In this document: positions 24,291 through 34,365 of the stretch, one piece after another
Layout of the letters: each line of letters begins with the position of its first letter
How positions within the stretch are numbered: the stretch's first letter is position 1
Assembly (NCBI GenBank): GCA_000688615.1
Contig: JHVA01000001.1
Location: 2,542,001 to 2,606,000 of the forward strand
Length of the DNA stretch: 64,000 nt
Direction: 5' to 3'
Source of the DNA: Acidobacteriaceae bacterium KBS 146
GTDB taxonomy: Bacteria; Acidobacteriota; Terriglobia; Terriglobales; Acidobacteriaceae
Notes under the pieces: model-generated
The model's database searches: none
What the model was told of the DNA's origin: nothing
What the model saw: the letters and a program-made list of their open reading frames with translations, nothing else
Made by a program: the position numbers and the translations under genes

Positions 24291-26975
24291 CTAAGCCAGC
24301 AGGCCTTCGACGATGGAAGGAGCCTTGGCGAGCGCCGTGTCGAGTGCGCCGGGATCGTTTCCTCCGGCTTCGGCGAGGTCGGGACGGCCACCGCCTTTGC
24401 CTCCGACCAACGCTGCAAGCTGGCCGACTACTTTGCCTGCCTGGATACGTGCTGTCAGGTCTTTGGTGATACCGACGATGAGTGAGACTTTGCCGTCAGC
24501 GGCGGCCCCGAGAACGACAACACCCGATCCCAATTTGCCGCGAAGCTCATCGACGAGGTTGCGCATCTGGCTCTTGTCGAGAGCGTCGACGCGTTGGGCG
24601 AGCACCTTGACGCCCTTAACCTCGACGGCTGCGGTAGCTGCATCGGAGACAGCGGCGGAGGCAGACTTCATGCGGACCTGCTCGAGCTCGCGGCGGAGCT
24701 TCTTCATCTCTTCTTCCTGCGCGGCGATGCGTTGACGCAGAGCTTCCGCGGGGGCGACGTCGCTGGCACCGACCATCTGGCCGACGACGCGAGCGACGTC
24801 GAAGCCGCGGCGGAACTCGCTGAGCGCGCCGGTGCCACTGACGGCTTCGACGCGACGGACGCCGCTCGAGACAGAGCCTTCTCCGACGAGCTTGAGCAGG
24901 CCGATCTCACCGGTGGCTGCGGTGTGGGTTCCGCCGCAGAGCTCGGTGGAGAAGCTGCCGATCTTGACGACGCGGACGCGCTCCCCGTACTTTTCGCCGA
25001 AGAGGGCCATCGCGCCAAGCTCGTTGACGGCGACGTCGATGGGGACGTCCACCATCGTTTCGACTTTGGTGTTGGCGAGGACTTCGCGGTTGACGAGGTC
25101 TTCGATCTGCTGCATCTCTTCTTCAGCTACGCCGGTAAAGTGCGAGAAGTCGAAGCGCAGGCGCGACTGGTTGACGAGCGAGCCGGCCTGCTTGACGTGC
25201 TTGCCGAGGACCTCGCGCAGAGCGGCGTGCAGCAGGTGAGTTCCGGTGTGGTTGCGCTCGGTGGCGAGGCGGTACTCGGCATCGACGACGGTATCGACGG
25301 TGTCGCCGACGGCGAGGGTTTCGCGTGCCTTGACCTTGTGGGCGAAGACGCCCTGTACTGGTTTGGTTGCGCCGAGGACATCGGCGACGACGGTGTTGTG
25401 GTCGTCGGAGTAGAGCCAGCCGATGTCGCCTACCTGACCACCGGAGTCGGCATAGAAGCTGGTGGCGTCGAGCACGACCTCGCCCTGCTCTCCGGCCTTG
25501 AGTTCGGGAACGCCTACGCCATCTTTAACGAGGGCAAGAATCTTTGCGCCCTCGACCTTGAGTGCGGCATAGCCTTCGAACTCGGTCTTCGGCAGCTCGC
25601 GATAGACGGGCGCGGCAGATTTTTGCGAGCCGCCCTTCCAGGAGGCGCGGGCGCGGGCCTGCTCTTCTTCTTTGGCTCGCTCGAAGCCTTCCATGTCGAA
25701 GGGGATGCCGGCGTCACGCGCGGCGTCGACCATGAAGTCGAGCGGCATGCCGAAGGTCTCGTAGAGGTGGAAGGCGGCGGCGCCAGAGCGCAATGTATCC
25801 TCGTTCATCTGACGCAGACCAAGTTCAAGTGTGCGAGCGAACTGCTGCTCTTCGGCAAGGACGACTTTCGCGACGCGGTCGGCAGATTCTTTCAGCTCGG
25901 GGTAGGCGGGGGCCATCTCGTCGCGCACGGCGTAGACCATCTCGTGCATGAAGGGCTTTTCCTGCCCGAGCAGACGGCCGTGACGGATGCCACGCCGCAT
26001 GATCTTGCGGAGGACGTATCCGCGGCCTTCGTTGGAAGGCAGGACACCGTCGGAGATGAGGAAGGTCGCGGCACGCGCGTGATCAGCGATGATGCGCAAA
26101 GAAGCCTGCGAACGGGTGTCGACCTCGTGGTCGGGCTCGACCTTGTGGCCGGTTAGCTGTTCGGCGCGCTTGATGAGCGGGGTGAAGAGATCGGTCTCGA
26201 AGTTGGAGAGCACGCCTTGCAACACGCAGGCGATGCGCTCGAGTCCCATGCCGGTGTCGATAGAGGGCTTGGGAAGCGGCGTCAGCAGTGGGCCGCCCGG
26301 GGTGACGGTGCGGTCGAACTGCATGAAGACGAGGTTCCAGATCTCGACGTAGCGCGCATCGTCTTCGCCGAAGGGCTTATTGACTGCGGGATCTTCTCCG
26401 GCGGCCTGGCCGAGGTCGAAGTAAATCTCGCTACAAGGACCGCAGGGGCCGGTGTCTCCCATGGCCCAGAAGTTGTCCGCTGCGCCCATCTCGAAGATGC
26501 GCTCGGCGGGAACGCCGGCATCAAGCCAGAAGTGATAGGCTTCGGCATCGCGGGGCACGGCCTCGTCGCCTTCGAAGATGGTGACGTATAACTTCGCAGG
26601 GTCGATGTTGAACCACGCCTTCGAAGTCAGAAGCTCCCAGGCGTAGGCGATGGCGTCCTTCTTGAAGTAGTCGCCGAAGCTGAAATTTCCCAGCATCTCG
26701 AAGAAGGTGTGATGGCGGCGGGTGAAGCCGACGTTCTCGAGATCGTTGTGCTTTCCGCCAGCGCGCACGCACTTCTGCGAGGTGGTGGCGCGGGAGTAGT
26801 CGCGTTTCTCCAGGCCCAGAAAGACGTCCTTGAACTGGTTCATGCCCGCGTTGGTGAAGAGCAACGTGGGGTCGTTCGCGGGAACGAGCGAGGACGAATG
26901 CACTCTCCGGTGCCCCTTGCCCTCAAAAAACCGCAGAAAATCTTCGCGAATCTGGCTTCCAGACCTGTAGTTCAT
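24291..26975 (-). CDS. alaS: Alanyl-tRNA synthetase
   Basis: Charges tRNA-Ala in the cytosol; 894 residues, close to the family's usual 875. The catalytic N-terminal domain begins [37 protein letters not shown]. The editing domain has the zinc-binding [12 protein letters not shown] and [13 protein letters not shown] motifs. The C-terminal oligomerisation domain ends with [16 protein letters not shown], the glycine-rich C-Ala signature. ATG 26975 adds only a few residues before the conserved domain. It is divergent from the TonB-dependent receptor gene. Confidence 0.97.
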   Translation of the reverse strand: MNYRSGSQIREDFLRFFEGKGHRRVHSSSLVPANDPTLLFTNAGMNQFKDVFLGLEKRDYSRATTSQKCVRAGGKHNDLENVGFTRRHHTFFEMLGNFSFGDYFKKDAIAYAWELLTSKAWFNIDPAKLYVTIFEGDEAVPRDAEAYHFWLDAGVPAERIFEMGAADNFWAMGDTGPCGPCSEIYFDLGQAAGEDPAVNKPFGEDDARYVEIWNLVFMQFDRTVTPGGPLLTPLPKPSIDTGMGLERIACVLQGVLSNFETDLFTPLIKRAEQLTGHKVEPDHEVDTRSQASLRIIADHARAATFLISDGVLPSNEGRGYVLRKIMRRGIRHGRLLGQEKPFMHEMVYAVRDEMAPAYPELKESADRVAKVVLAEEQQFARTLELGLRQMNEDTLRSGAAAFHLYETFGMPLDFMVDAARDAGIPFDMEGFERAKEEEQARARASWKGGSQKSAAPVYRELPKTEFEGYAALKVEGAKILALVKDGVGVPELKAGEQGEVVLDATSFYADSGGQVGDIGWLYSDDHNTVVADVLGATKPVQGVFAHKVKARETLAVGDTVDTVVDAEYRLATERNHTGTHLLHAALREVLGKHVKQAGSLVNQSRLRFDFSHFTGVAEEEMQQIEDLVNREVLANTKVETMVDVPIDVAVNELGAMALFGEKYGERVRVVKIGSFSTELCGGTHTAATGEIGLLKLVGEGSVSSGVRRVEAVSGTGALSEFRRGFDVARVVGQMVGASDVAPAEALRQRIAAQEEEMKKLRRELEQVRMKSASAAVSDAATAAVEVKGVKVLAQRVDALDKSQMRNLVDELRGKLGSGVVVLGAAADGKVSLIVGITKDLTARIQAGKVVGQLAALVGGKGGGRPDLAEAGGNDPGALDTALAKAPSIVEGLLA

Positions 26976-27029
26976 AGACTTTCAGTTTATCAGTGCATTC
27001 GGGAATCGTTTCGCTATGCCTGCTCCCGC

Positions 27030-27054
27030 TAACTTCGCTCAGGATGACACTTCA
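27030..27054. repeat. CTCAGGATGACA-family partial repeat
   Basis: The right end only (TTCGCTCAGGATGACACTTC), lying in the 285-bp gap between the divergent alaS and TonB-dependent receptor genes. The rest of this gap shows no gene. Confidence 0.5.
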
Positions 27055-27260
27055 TTTTTTTGATCCTGATTCTCTACCTTCTTACAAGGCCCCTTCGGCG
27101 CCGAATAAAGTCCCGGGCGGACGCCCGAAGTTATGCGCTTGACTTTGCTCGCTTGCCCTCCTAGAGTTTCTGCCAAAATCAGAACCCTTTCTACGGGGTC
27201 ATTGGGATCGTTTTCGCCAGCTCTGTTGCTTCCCTTCACGTTGCTTTCCGGAGACCGCCC

Positions 27261-30200
27261 ATGTTCGCTCGAGCCATACGACTTCTGTTCGCCCTCTCTC
27301 CCCTGCTGCTTATCGCATCACCTCTGCTTCACGCGCAGGGCATCACCGCATCCGTTACGGGCGTTGTAACCGATTCCACCGGCGGAGTGCTGGCGGGAGC
27401 ACACATTACGGCCAAACGCCTTGAGACCAACGAAGACCGTTCGGTGACGAGCGCGGCCAACGGCGAGTTCAACATTCCTCTGTTGCAGCCGGGCCGCTAT
27501 CGCGTCACAGTGGAGATGGCTTCGTTCAAGACATATCAGCAGGAATTTACGCTGGAGATCAACCAGAAGGCCGAGATCAATGCCGTGCTCGAGGTCGGCT
27601 CGCAGGCCGAGAAGGTAACGGTGACGGCTGAGGCGCCTCCGATCCAGACCGAGGACTCGTCCGTCGGCCTGGTGATCGATACGGCGACGATCACCAACAC
27701 ACCGTTGAATGGCCGCCTTAACATCACGGGCCTGATGGCTCTCGCGCCGGGGATACAGAACGCGGGCGCGCAGGATTCGATCCCGGTGTATGGAATTACG
27801 CCTTCGGTCGGCGGGGCCTCCGCATACGGGTCGGCGGGTTTCTCGATCGACGGCGCAACCAACACCAGCGTCTATCTGCAGCGCGGTTACGGCGAGTATC
27901 CTCCGCTGGACGGCATTCGCGAGTTCAAGACCATGACGACGGGGGCTCCCGCCGAGTTCGCACAACCGACGCAGGTGATTGTGGTCACGCGGGGAGGAGC
28001 GAACCAGTACCACGGCATGCTGCTGGAGTTCAATCGCAACCGGGTTACGGCCGCAAAGAACTACTTCGCGGGGGCGAGCCCGCTGCCGAAGTACAACCGC
28101 AACGAGTTTGGCGGCAACTTCTCCGGACCGATCTCGATTCCGCACCTTTATAACGGTCGCGACCGCTCGTTCTTCTTCTTCAACTACGAGGGCTTCCGAC
28201 GAAGGCAGGCGGTAACGCTCTCAAGCCAGATGCCTACGGCGCTCGAGCGAAACGGAGACTTCTCCGAGTTCGCGACGCCGATCATCGATCCGTACACCCA
28301 GACGCCCTTTCCGGGAAACAAGATTCCCGCGAACCGGATCAACTCCGTATCTGCGGCGATGCAAAATGCGCTTTATCCTCTTCCGAATCTCTCCGGAACC
28401 GGAGTCAACCTGATTGAAAACGTTCCGCTGGCCGAAGACGTGGATCGCTATAGCTTCCGTATCGATCACCGGCTTACGTCGAAGGACAGCCTGTTCGTCA
28501 GCTATATCGCGGGCCTCTTCGGGCCGAATCCGGCGGTCGGCACTACCAGCAAGTTTGGCGGCATGGCGGGAATCGGCGAGCGCAACATGAACACGATTGT
28601 GGGGTGGACACACGTCTTTTCGCCGACGCTGCTGAGCCAGTTCATCGGTTCTTACAACCATGTACCGATCTACCGCACGCCGCAGAATGTCGGAACGGAT
28701 TTTGCCGGTATCATTCCGGGACTGGGGGCCCAGCCGCTGGAAGGCGCACCACAGCTTTCGATCACCAACATAACCTCGGTCGCAGAGCAGGGATCGAAGG
28801 ATCTGGACCAGACGATCCAACTGACTTTTATTGTGACCAAGGTGCTGCACAATCACAGCATCAAGACCGGATTCTCGTTCCTGCGCTCGAACCACTGGAA
28901 TCAGGCGGTGCTTACGCCACAGCGCGGATCTTTCAACTTCAACGGGCAGTACTCCGGCAATGCGTATGCGGACTTTCTGCTTGGATATCCCACCCAGACC
29001 CAGAAGGCGAATCCTCCGGCTTCAACGATCCGCTTTCTGCAGTCGCAGTATGCCGGCTTCGCACAGGACGACTGGAGAGTGACGCCGCAGCTTACGCTCA
29101 ATATCGGCCTGCGCTATGACCTGCAGGTGCAGGAGTCGAATCCCTACGGCCTGAACTCGATGTTCGTTCCGTCGCTCAAGCAGGTTGTCGTCTTCGCGAA
29201 GCAGCTGCCTTCCGCGGCGCTGCCCTCGGTGATGGCGGCGGTGCCTGTCGTGCTTGCTCCCAACGTCGGCCTGCCATCCGATATCTGGAGCTATCTCGGG
29301 CAGGATGCCAACAATATCGCGCCGCGGTTCGGTTTCGCATACCAGGTCACTCCGAAGACCGTGGTGCGAGGAGCCTTTGGGATCTACTACAACCTGCTTC
29401 CCACGCTCGACACAGGAAATCCCATCTTCACAGGGCTGCCCTTCTACTCGGTACAGACGTATTCGCAGCCTACCGGCAAAGTTCCTTCCATCACGATGAG
29501 CACACCGTTCCCAGGCTCGGGAACGGTTGCGACGAATCCAACTGCCGCGACTGAAAAGTCGCCGGTCACTCCCTACCAGGAGCAGTGGAACCTTGCGGTC
29601 GAGCGTCAGCTGCCGTGGAACTTTGGCCTGCGGCTTGGATATGTCGGGTCTCACTCGCTGAAGCAGAACAACTATCACGGCGGCGGCAATGTGAATCCTG
29701 ACCTGAACGCGGTGACGCCTGCGCCGGGTGCGGTACAACCACGCAGACCGATCCAGCCGTTCTCGGCCATCTCCTGGTACGACGCTCCGATCTTCGGGAT
29801 GAACTCCAACGCCGCCCAGGTAGGTCTGCATAAGCAGTACTCCAACGGCTTCACCCTGAATGCGGAGTATCAATACATTCGGGTGTTGGGGACGGAGAAC
29901 TTCCAGAACTCGCTGACGCTGAATGATTCCTATGGGAATATCGGGGTGATTCGACCGCACCAACTGCAGCTGAGCTATGCGTATGAGCTTCCTTTCGGAA
30001 AGAACAAGGCTCTGTTCAGTAGCGCAGGCGGCTTTGCGAATACGCTGGTAAATGGCTGGTCGATCTCAGGGATCACAACCTTTCAGTCAGGCGCTCCGTT
30101 TTCGGTTGGGCAGTCCTCGGGTCTGCAGGGTGGCGTCGGGGGCAGGGCAAGCCGTCGCGCCGACGTATCGCTGTATCCCTCGAATAAGACGATCAAGCAG

Positions 30201-30488
30201 TGGTTCAACCCCGCAGCCTTCTATGCGACGGACTTTCAGTACGGCAACTCTGCCTATAACATGCTCTGGGGACCGCGATACCAGAACTGGGATACTGCTG
30301 TTTCCAAGACGACCGTACTGCACGAAGGCGTCAATCTCCAGATTCGCGTAGATGCCTTCAATGTCTTCAACCATCCGACCTTCAGCAATCCGGCAGCGAC
30401 CATCACGAACGCGAAGACTGTCGGAACAATTACGTCCACCAATGGAGCCAACCGCACGCTGCAGCTTGGCGGAAAACTTACCTTCTAG
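27261..30488 (+). CDS. TonB-dependent receptor, Oar-like, with carboxypeptidase-regulatory domain
   Basis: A 1075-residue outer-membrane protein. After a signal peptide (residues 1-26, ending HAQ) comes a carboxypeptidase-regulatory-like beta-sandwich (about 28-110: TGVVTDSTGGVLAGAHITAK ... FNIPLLQPGRYRVTVE). A plug domain (about 120-240, with DGATNTSVYLQRGYGEYPP) and a long beta-barrel follow, with many aromatic-ended strands and a terminal FNHPTFSNPAATITNAKTVG. This order is typical of the Oar-like transporters expanded in Acidobacteriota, which resemble SusC. ATG 27261 has GGAGACC at good spacing. It is followed 15 bp later by a secreted protein of unknown family, so the two form an operon, probably taking up an oligomeric nutrient. 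Ligand unknown. Confidence 0.92.
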   Translation: MFARAIRLLFALSPLLLIASPLLHAQGITASVTGVVTDSTGGVLAGAHITAKRLETNEDRSVTSAANGEFNIPLLQPGRYRVTVEMASFKTYQQEFTLEINQKAEINAVLEVGSQAEKVTVTAEAPPIQTEDSSVGLVIDTATITNTPLNGRLNITGLMALAPGIQNAGAQDSIPVYGITPSVGGASAYGSAGFSIDGATNTSVYLQRGYGEYPPLDGIREFKTMTTGAPAEFAQPTQVIVVTRGGANQYHGMLLEFNRNRVTAAKNYFAGASPLPKYNRNEFGGNFSGPISIPHLYNGRDRSFFFFNYEGFRRRQAVTLSSQMPTALERNGDFSEFATPIIDPYTQTPFPGNKIPANRINSVSAAMQNALYPLPNLSGTGVNLIENVPLAEDVDRYSFRIDHRLTSKDSLFVSYIAGLFGPNPAVGTTSKFGGMAGIGERNMNTIVGWTHVFSPTLLSQFIGSYNHVPIYRTPQNVGTDFAGIIPGLGAQPLEGAPQLSITNITSVAEQGSKDLDQTIQLTFIVTKVLHNHSIKTGFSFLRSNHWNQAVLTPQRGSFNFNGQYSGNAYADFLLGYPTQTQKANPPASTIRFLQSQYAGFAQDDWRVTPQLTLNIGLRYDLQVQESNPYGLNSMFVPSLKQVVVFAKQLPSAALPSVMAAVPVVLAPNVGLPSDIWSYLGQDANNIAPRFGFAYQVTPKTVVRGAFGIYYNLLPTLDTGNPIFTGLPFYSVQTYSQPTGKVPSITMSTPFPGSGTVATNPTAATEKSPVTPYQEQWNLAVERQLPWNFGLRLGYVGSHSLKQNNYHGGGNVNPDLNAVTPAPGAVQPRRPIQPFSAISWYDAPIFGMNSNAAQVGLHKQYSNGFTLNAEYQYIRVLGTENFQNSLTLNDSYGNIGVIRPHQLQLSYAYELPFGKNKALFSSAGGFANTLVNGWSISGITTFQSGAPFSVGQSSGLQGGVGGRASRRADVSLYPSNKTIKQWFNPAAFYATDFQYGNSAYNMLWGPRYQNWDTAVSKTTVLHEGVNLQIRVDAFNVFNHPTFSNPAATITNAKTVGTITSTNGANRTLQLGGKLTF

Positions 30489-30503
30489 GAGCGCGACCTC
30501 AAC

Positions 30504-32063
30504 ATGTTTCTTCGTATCCCTGGCGCCGCTGTGCGCATCGCTGCACTTGCTCTTGCCTCCGTTATGCCTATGCATGCCGCCACCGCACGCAATGTCAATC
30601 TTGCAAAGATCGACCCGAGCGCACGCGGCATCTTCGATATCGCGATGAAGTCGATGGACAGCGCGTGGGACCCGGAGGAGCATCTTGTCCGCACGCCGAT
30701 GGGATTCAGCGGACACTCCGACACAGGCCGCCGCGCAGGTCACATGGTTCGCGAGACCAGCAACTATGCTCTGGGCCTACTGATGCGTGACGGCCCTGGC
30801 GACCGGGAACGCGCTGCCGAGGGTCTGAATGCGGTTCTTAAGGAACAATTTCTTGACCAATCGACCGTGTGGTACGGGACCTTTCGACGCAGCCCGGAGG
30901 AGCCGAACCCCGCTGGCGAGCACACCGTCATGTGGGCGAACTACGATCCCAACTGGCGAGTCTTCATCGGGACGACGTTCGAGATGATCCTCATCGAATA
31001 TCCGGAGCGCATTCCCGCCGACCTGGCCCTGAAGATGTATAAGGCCATCGACGTCGCGATCGCCGGCGAGATGAAGCAGGGCCGGTTGACGCCTCACTAC
31101 TCCAACATTGCGCTGATGTACGGCGCACTTTGGGACTTTGCCGCGACCCACGACAAGAATGCGGAGTGGAAGCAGAAGTCCGCCGCCTGGGTGCGAGAGG
31201 TCGCCCGCCTCTACCATCTCTACAACTCCTTCGATGAGTACAACTCGCCGACGTACTATGGCGTCGATCTCTTCGGTCTTGCCTTGTGGCGCAGTTACGG
31301 CTCTACGGCGGAGATGCGGGAGGCCGGAAGCAATATCGAGGCCCACCTCTGGAGCGATATCGCCGACTTTTATCAGCCGGACTTACGCAATCTTGCGGGG
31401 CCATACGACCGCTCTTACGGCATGGATATGGAGACCTATGTTGCCTATGCGGGACTTTGGATACGCTCCTTGCTGCCGCCGGAGAAGGCTCCCTTCCCTG
31501 TTCCCGATGCGAACACGGACCATCTTGCCGATCTTTGGTTTGCGCCGCATGTTGTATTGCTTGGAGCAAATCCCCCTGCTACAGCGCTTGCGAAGTTGAA
31601 GCACTTTACGGGTGAGCACATGGTCAAACGCCAGATCACGGATGACCGCAGTGCGTCTGCCTGGGTGGGCAGCAAGGTGATTCTGGGAGGAGAAAACACG
31701 AAGCTCACCAAGGATGCCCCCCATGACACGCAGTTCCATCCTGGAACGGCACAGTGGCGCACACCTTCGGGCTCGATTGGATGGTTCTATGTATGGCAAT
31801 CGCCGAAGATCAACGTCGATGTAGACCACACCACGATGAAGGTGACAACGGATGGCACGATCGTGATCCGGCTTAAGGCAGAGGGCATCAAGCGTGAAGA
31901 TATTGCAGCAGCCAGCTGGAAGCTGCCTGGGCTGTCGGTCTCCGTTGAGGGCGACACGAAGGAGTTTGAGGTCAAGGAGTCGACCTATTACAAAGAGAAT
32001 GACTCTTTTGCGATCACCTACAGCAACGTGCATCAACTTACGTTGAAGGTGACGCCGCAATAA
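30504..32063 (+). CDS. Secreted protein of unknown family, partner of the TonB-dependent receptor
   Basis: A 519-residue protein with an N-terminal signal (VRIAALALASVMPMHA). The body begins ARGIFDIAMKSMDSAWDPEEHLVR and is rich in aromatic and acidic residues spread over helical stretches (YALGLLMRDGPGDRERAAEGLNAVLKEQF, WRVFIGTTFEMILIEYPERIP, YGSTAEMREAGSNIEAHLWSDIADF). This pattern resembles alpha/alpha-toroid glycan-active enzymes. The last third looks beta-rich (WFYVWQSPKINVDVDHTTMKV). It starts 15 bp after the receptor gene, with AGGAG in front. A role in breaking or binding the imported polymer is inferred from context and fold impression only. Confidence 0.7.
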   Translation: MFLRIPGAAVRIAALALASVMPMHAATARNVNLAKIDPSARGIFDIAMKSMDSAWDPEEHLVRTPMGFSGHSDTGRRAGHMVRETSNYALGLLMRDGPGDRERAAEGLNAVLKEQFLDQSTVWYGTFRRSPEEPNPAGEHTVMWANYDPNWRVFIGTTFEMILIEYPERIPADLALKMYKAIDVAIAGEMKQGRLTPHYSNIALMYGALWDFAATHDKNAEWKQKSAAWVREVARLYHLYNSFDEYNSPTYYGVDLFGLALWRSYGSTAEMREAGSNIEAHLWSDIADFYQPDLRNLAGPYDRSYGMDMETYVAYAGLWIRSLLPPEKAPFPVPDANTDHLADLWFAPHVVLLGANPPATALAKLKHFTGEHMVKRQITDDRSASAWVGSKVILGGENTKLTKDAPHDTQFHPGTAQWRTPSGSIGWFYVWQSPKINVDVDHTTMKVTTDGTIVIRLKAEGIKREDIAAASWKLPGLSVSVEGDTKEFEVKESTYYKENDSFAITYSNVHQLTLKVTPQ

Positions 32064-32113
32064 TCTTCAATTCCCGAGTCTAGTTTCGGTAGTTCGTGGG
32101 AAGAGTCAAGATC

Positions 32114-32175
32114 AACCGCAGATCCTTCGACTGCGCCTCTCGCAAGAACTGCGAGAGGCTTCGCTCAGGATGACA
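32114..32175. repeat. CTCAGGATGACA-family repeat with internal hairpin
   Basis: Begins AACCGCAGATCCTTCGACT and ends TTCGCTCAGGATGACA. Between these ends, GCCTCTCGCA (32135-32144) and TGCGAGAGGC (32150-32159) form a 10-bp stem with a short 5-base loop. It lies between two convergent genes and could act as a terminator. Confidence 0.65.
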
Positions 32176-32238
32176 GTGCAAAGGTGAGACCTGCGCCAGA
32201 TCCCGCGAACGGGCAGCACAGGAAAGCAGGCTGCCGTT

Positions 32239-33042
32239 TCAGACAATGTTGCGGATACTTCCTCCATCTACGCCCCAGACGGACGAGGTGACGTAGGAGG
32301 CGAGGTCGCTTGCGAGAAAGACCATAACGTTCGCGACCTCCTCCGGCTCACCCAAGCGCGCAAGCGGAAGCTGACGCAACTTCATCTCATGATCGACGGC
32401 CTGGCGAGGCGGCATGTTGTGGATCGATGCCATTCCATCTGCAAACCCGCCCGGGCGCGACCAGAAGGTGCTCCAGATGGGCCCAGGAGCTACGGCGTTG
32501 ACCCGAATACGAGGCGCCTCCGCACGCGCCAGGCTCTTGGTGAGAGCCAGCATTGCGGACTTCATGGCGGCGTAATCGGCAGGCGCTGTCTCCGGCTGAC
32601 GCCCCAGATCGGAGGCGTTACTGACGATTGCGGCTTTGTCTTTCTGGCGCAGGACGGGCAACAGATGGCGGGTCACCCGAACCATCGACATCAGGTTAAT
32701 CGCGAAGGTGCGCTCCCACTGCTCGTCGGTGATCTCCTCGAAGGGTTTGGGATCGCCATGACCGACATTGTTGATCAACACATCCACTCCACGGGGCAGC
32801 TGCGCCAGCATTGCATCCAGCCCGGCTTTCACTCCTGCAGCGGTGCTGAGGTCGGCCTCCACCGAAAATGCCTCGACGCCGCAGTCGCGAATCAGCGCCG
32901 CCGTCTCCGCAAGTTTTCCGGAGTCGTGGTCGAGCATTGCCACGTGTGCTCCTTCTTTCGCAAAGGCAAGCGCGGTTGCGCGGCCAATTCCGTTTGCCGC
33001 TCCGGTGATGACCACTGTCTTTCCGGCTAAACCTGTCTCCAT
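32239..33042 (-). CDS. SDR-family oxidoreductase
   Basis: A 267-residue short-chain dehydrogenase. Motifs are TGAANGIGRATALAFAKEG with a following LDHD (an acidic residue favouring NAD), NNVG, the catalytic Ser in IVSNASDLG, YAAMK with the Tyr/Lys pair, and a closing GVDGGSIRN. Start ATG 33042 opens METGLAGKTVVITG. No nearby gene points to a pathway. It is one of four intact or broken SDRs in this window; they differ clearly from each other. Confidence 0.9.
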   Translation of the reverse strand: METGLAGKTVVITGAANGIGRATALAFAKEGAHVAMLDHDSGKLAETAALIRDCGVEAFSVEADLSTAAGVKAGLDAMLAQLPRGVDVLINNVGHGDPKPFEEITDEQWERTFAINLMSMVRVTRHLLPVLRQKDKAAIVSNASDLGRQPETAPADYAAMKSAMLALTKSLARAEAPRIRVNAVAPGPIWSTFWSRPGGFADGMASIHNMPPRQAVDHEMKLRQLPLARLGEPEEVANVMVFLASDLASYVTSSVWGVDGGSIRNIV

Positions 33043-33188
33043 CGGATCTCCTGACTGAATGAACTACGTGGCCCTTGAGCGATTGTAAAGATCTTGCCGA
33101 AGCGTCCAGGCTCTCGCAAGGTTTTTACATTGTTTCTCTATCGAGCAGCCGATTTCGAACTCAAATGATCGTCACACGAAAGTTTGCA

Positions 33189-34103
33189 TCATTTCTTTCG
33201 GAGCCCGGGCCTCCACGTAATTCCCTCAAGACGCAACAAATCGTCCTTAGTCGCTTTCAAGTGGTGAAAGTCCTGCTGCGCACGCACCATCTCCAGCACG
33301 CTTACGAGCGCGTCGAAGGCATCTTCTGAGGCCAGAGCACGCTGTTGTACGACGCGGCCCAGGCGCTTGTAGACGTCATCTGTCTTCTTCTTTGCGGCCA
33401 GATATCGAGCGCGAGCCTGCTCGTTACTCTTGGCCACCGCCCCGGTCATCAGGCGCGTGTACATCTCGACCAGCAGAGGCTGAGGCCTTGTCGCATTGAG
33501 CCGGGAAGACTCAAAGGGCCATACACAGAAACCCGCCTCATGCAGACGCAGCAGAAACGGCATCGCTCGCAGACTCCCCGTCCCTACGCTGCCCGAACCT
33601 CCGATCTGAAACGGCGACTTCGGCGTGATTCCTTTCACCTTGGCCGCACGCTCCGGATCGCCTTCGAGCATCTTGGGCGTGATCTTGTTGTCCATGTCAG
33701 TCCAACGCATGGAGCGGTGCAGATTTTCGCCGCAGAACTCCTCCGGGCGTTTATGCGGCGCTCCCCAGAAGCGAACGTCGCGGGCGACCTCCTCGCACTC
33801 TCGCGCCAGCCATCGTTCGCCTTGTCCTTCGGCCACTTTCTTCCAGAATTCGAAGACCGTGGTGCAACCATGCTCGGCCAGGAACCACGCGGGAAAGCTG
33901 AAACAGCAGTCGAGACTGACCACCATGCGCGGCGTCTCGCGCGCCATCTCGATCAGCCATGAGACCAATTCCTCGCGGGTTCTGCCGGCTTCGAGCGTAA
34001 CCTTGCCTGCGGTCCACACACCGGCCCAGATGTGCCTGCGCTGTCCCGCGGCATCGACACGTCCTGACCAGTCCACCGCTACGATGCGGTCCAGATCACC
34101 CAT
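33189..34103 (-). CDS. DUF429-family protein
   Basis: A 304-residue protein matching the DUF429 pattern, predicted RNase H-like nucleases of unknown role. The opening VAVDWSGRVD holds the first acidic residue; the middle VVSLDCCFSFPAWFL holds the second; the C-terminal ASEDAFDALVSVLEMVRA holds the last acidic pair. These positions fit a metal-dependent nuclease core. Start ATG 34103 is preceded by GATGGAGAG. It is divergent from a short membrane protein. Function untested in the family as far as I know. Confidence 0.75.
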   Translation of the reverse strand: MGDLDRIVAVDWSGRVDAAGQRRHIWAGVWTAGKVTLEAGRTREELVSWLIEMARETPRMVVSLDCCFSFPAWFLAEHGCTTVFEFWKKVAEGQGERWLARECEEVARDVRFWGAPHKRPEEFCGENLHRSMRWTDMDNKITPKMLEGDPERAAKVKGITPKSPFQIGGSGSVGTGSLRAMPFLLRLHEAGFCVWPFESSRLNATRPQPLLVEMYTRLMTGAVAKSNEQARARYLAAKKKTDDVYKRLGRVVQQRALASEDAFDALVSVLEMVRAQQDFHHLKATKDDLLRLEGITWRPGLRKK

Positions 34104-34173
34104 CTCTCCATCATCTTACCGGGACGGAACTTTGCGAACGCCGGTCTCGTATTGCGGTCAGGAGAGAAAATCC

Positions 34174-34365
34174 ATGCTCAAACTGCTCCTGTTCTGCCTG
34201 TTGCTCGTCACCTGCTGGCCCGTAGCGCTGCTTGCCCTCTTGCTGTACCCGGTGATCTGGCTGCTGCTGTTGCCGTTCCAGCTTGTAGGCATCGTCGTCG
34301 GTGGTACTCTCGCCCTAATTGCGGCACTCTTTACGCTCCCTGTGCGAATCCTTCGCGCCGTTTAG
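34174..34365 (+). CDS. Small two-helix membrane protein
   Basis: A 63-residue protein consisting almost entirely of two hydrophobic segments (LLLFCLLLVTCWPVALLALL and LLLLPFQLVGIVVGGTLALI) with a short basic end (PVRILRAV). The RBS AGGAG lies upstream of ATG 34174 and the gene overlaps the end of the convergent Lnt-like gene by 4 bp. No family is assigned. Confidence 0.6.
   Translation: MLKLLLFCLLLVTCWPVALLALLLYPVIWLLLLPFQLVGIVVGGTLALIAALFTLPVRILRAV

Noticed and set aside
24594..26156. Plus-strand open frame of about 520 residues opposite alaS
   Set aside because: The minus strand encodes an intact alanyl-tRNA synthetase with all motifs; the opposite frame has a skewed Asp/Gly/Val composition and no recognisable domain, and is a mirror of the codon bias.
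33345..33962. Long plus-strand open frame across the DUF429 gene
   Set aside because: It lies entirely opposite a convincing DUF429 coding sequence, is rich in Arg/Cys/His with no domain, and has no RBS; it is a shadow caused by high GC.
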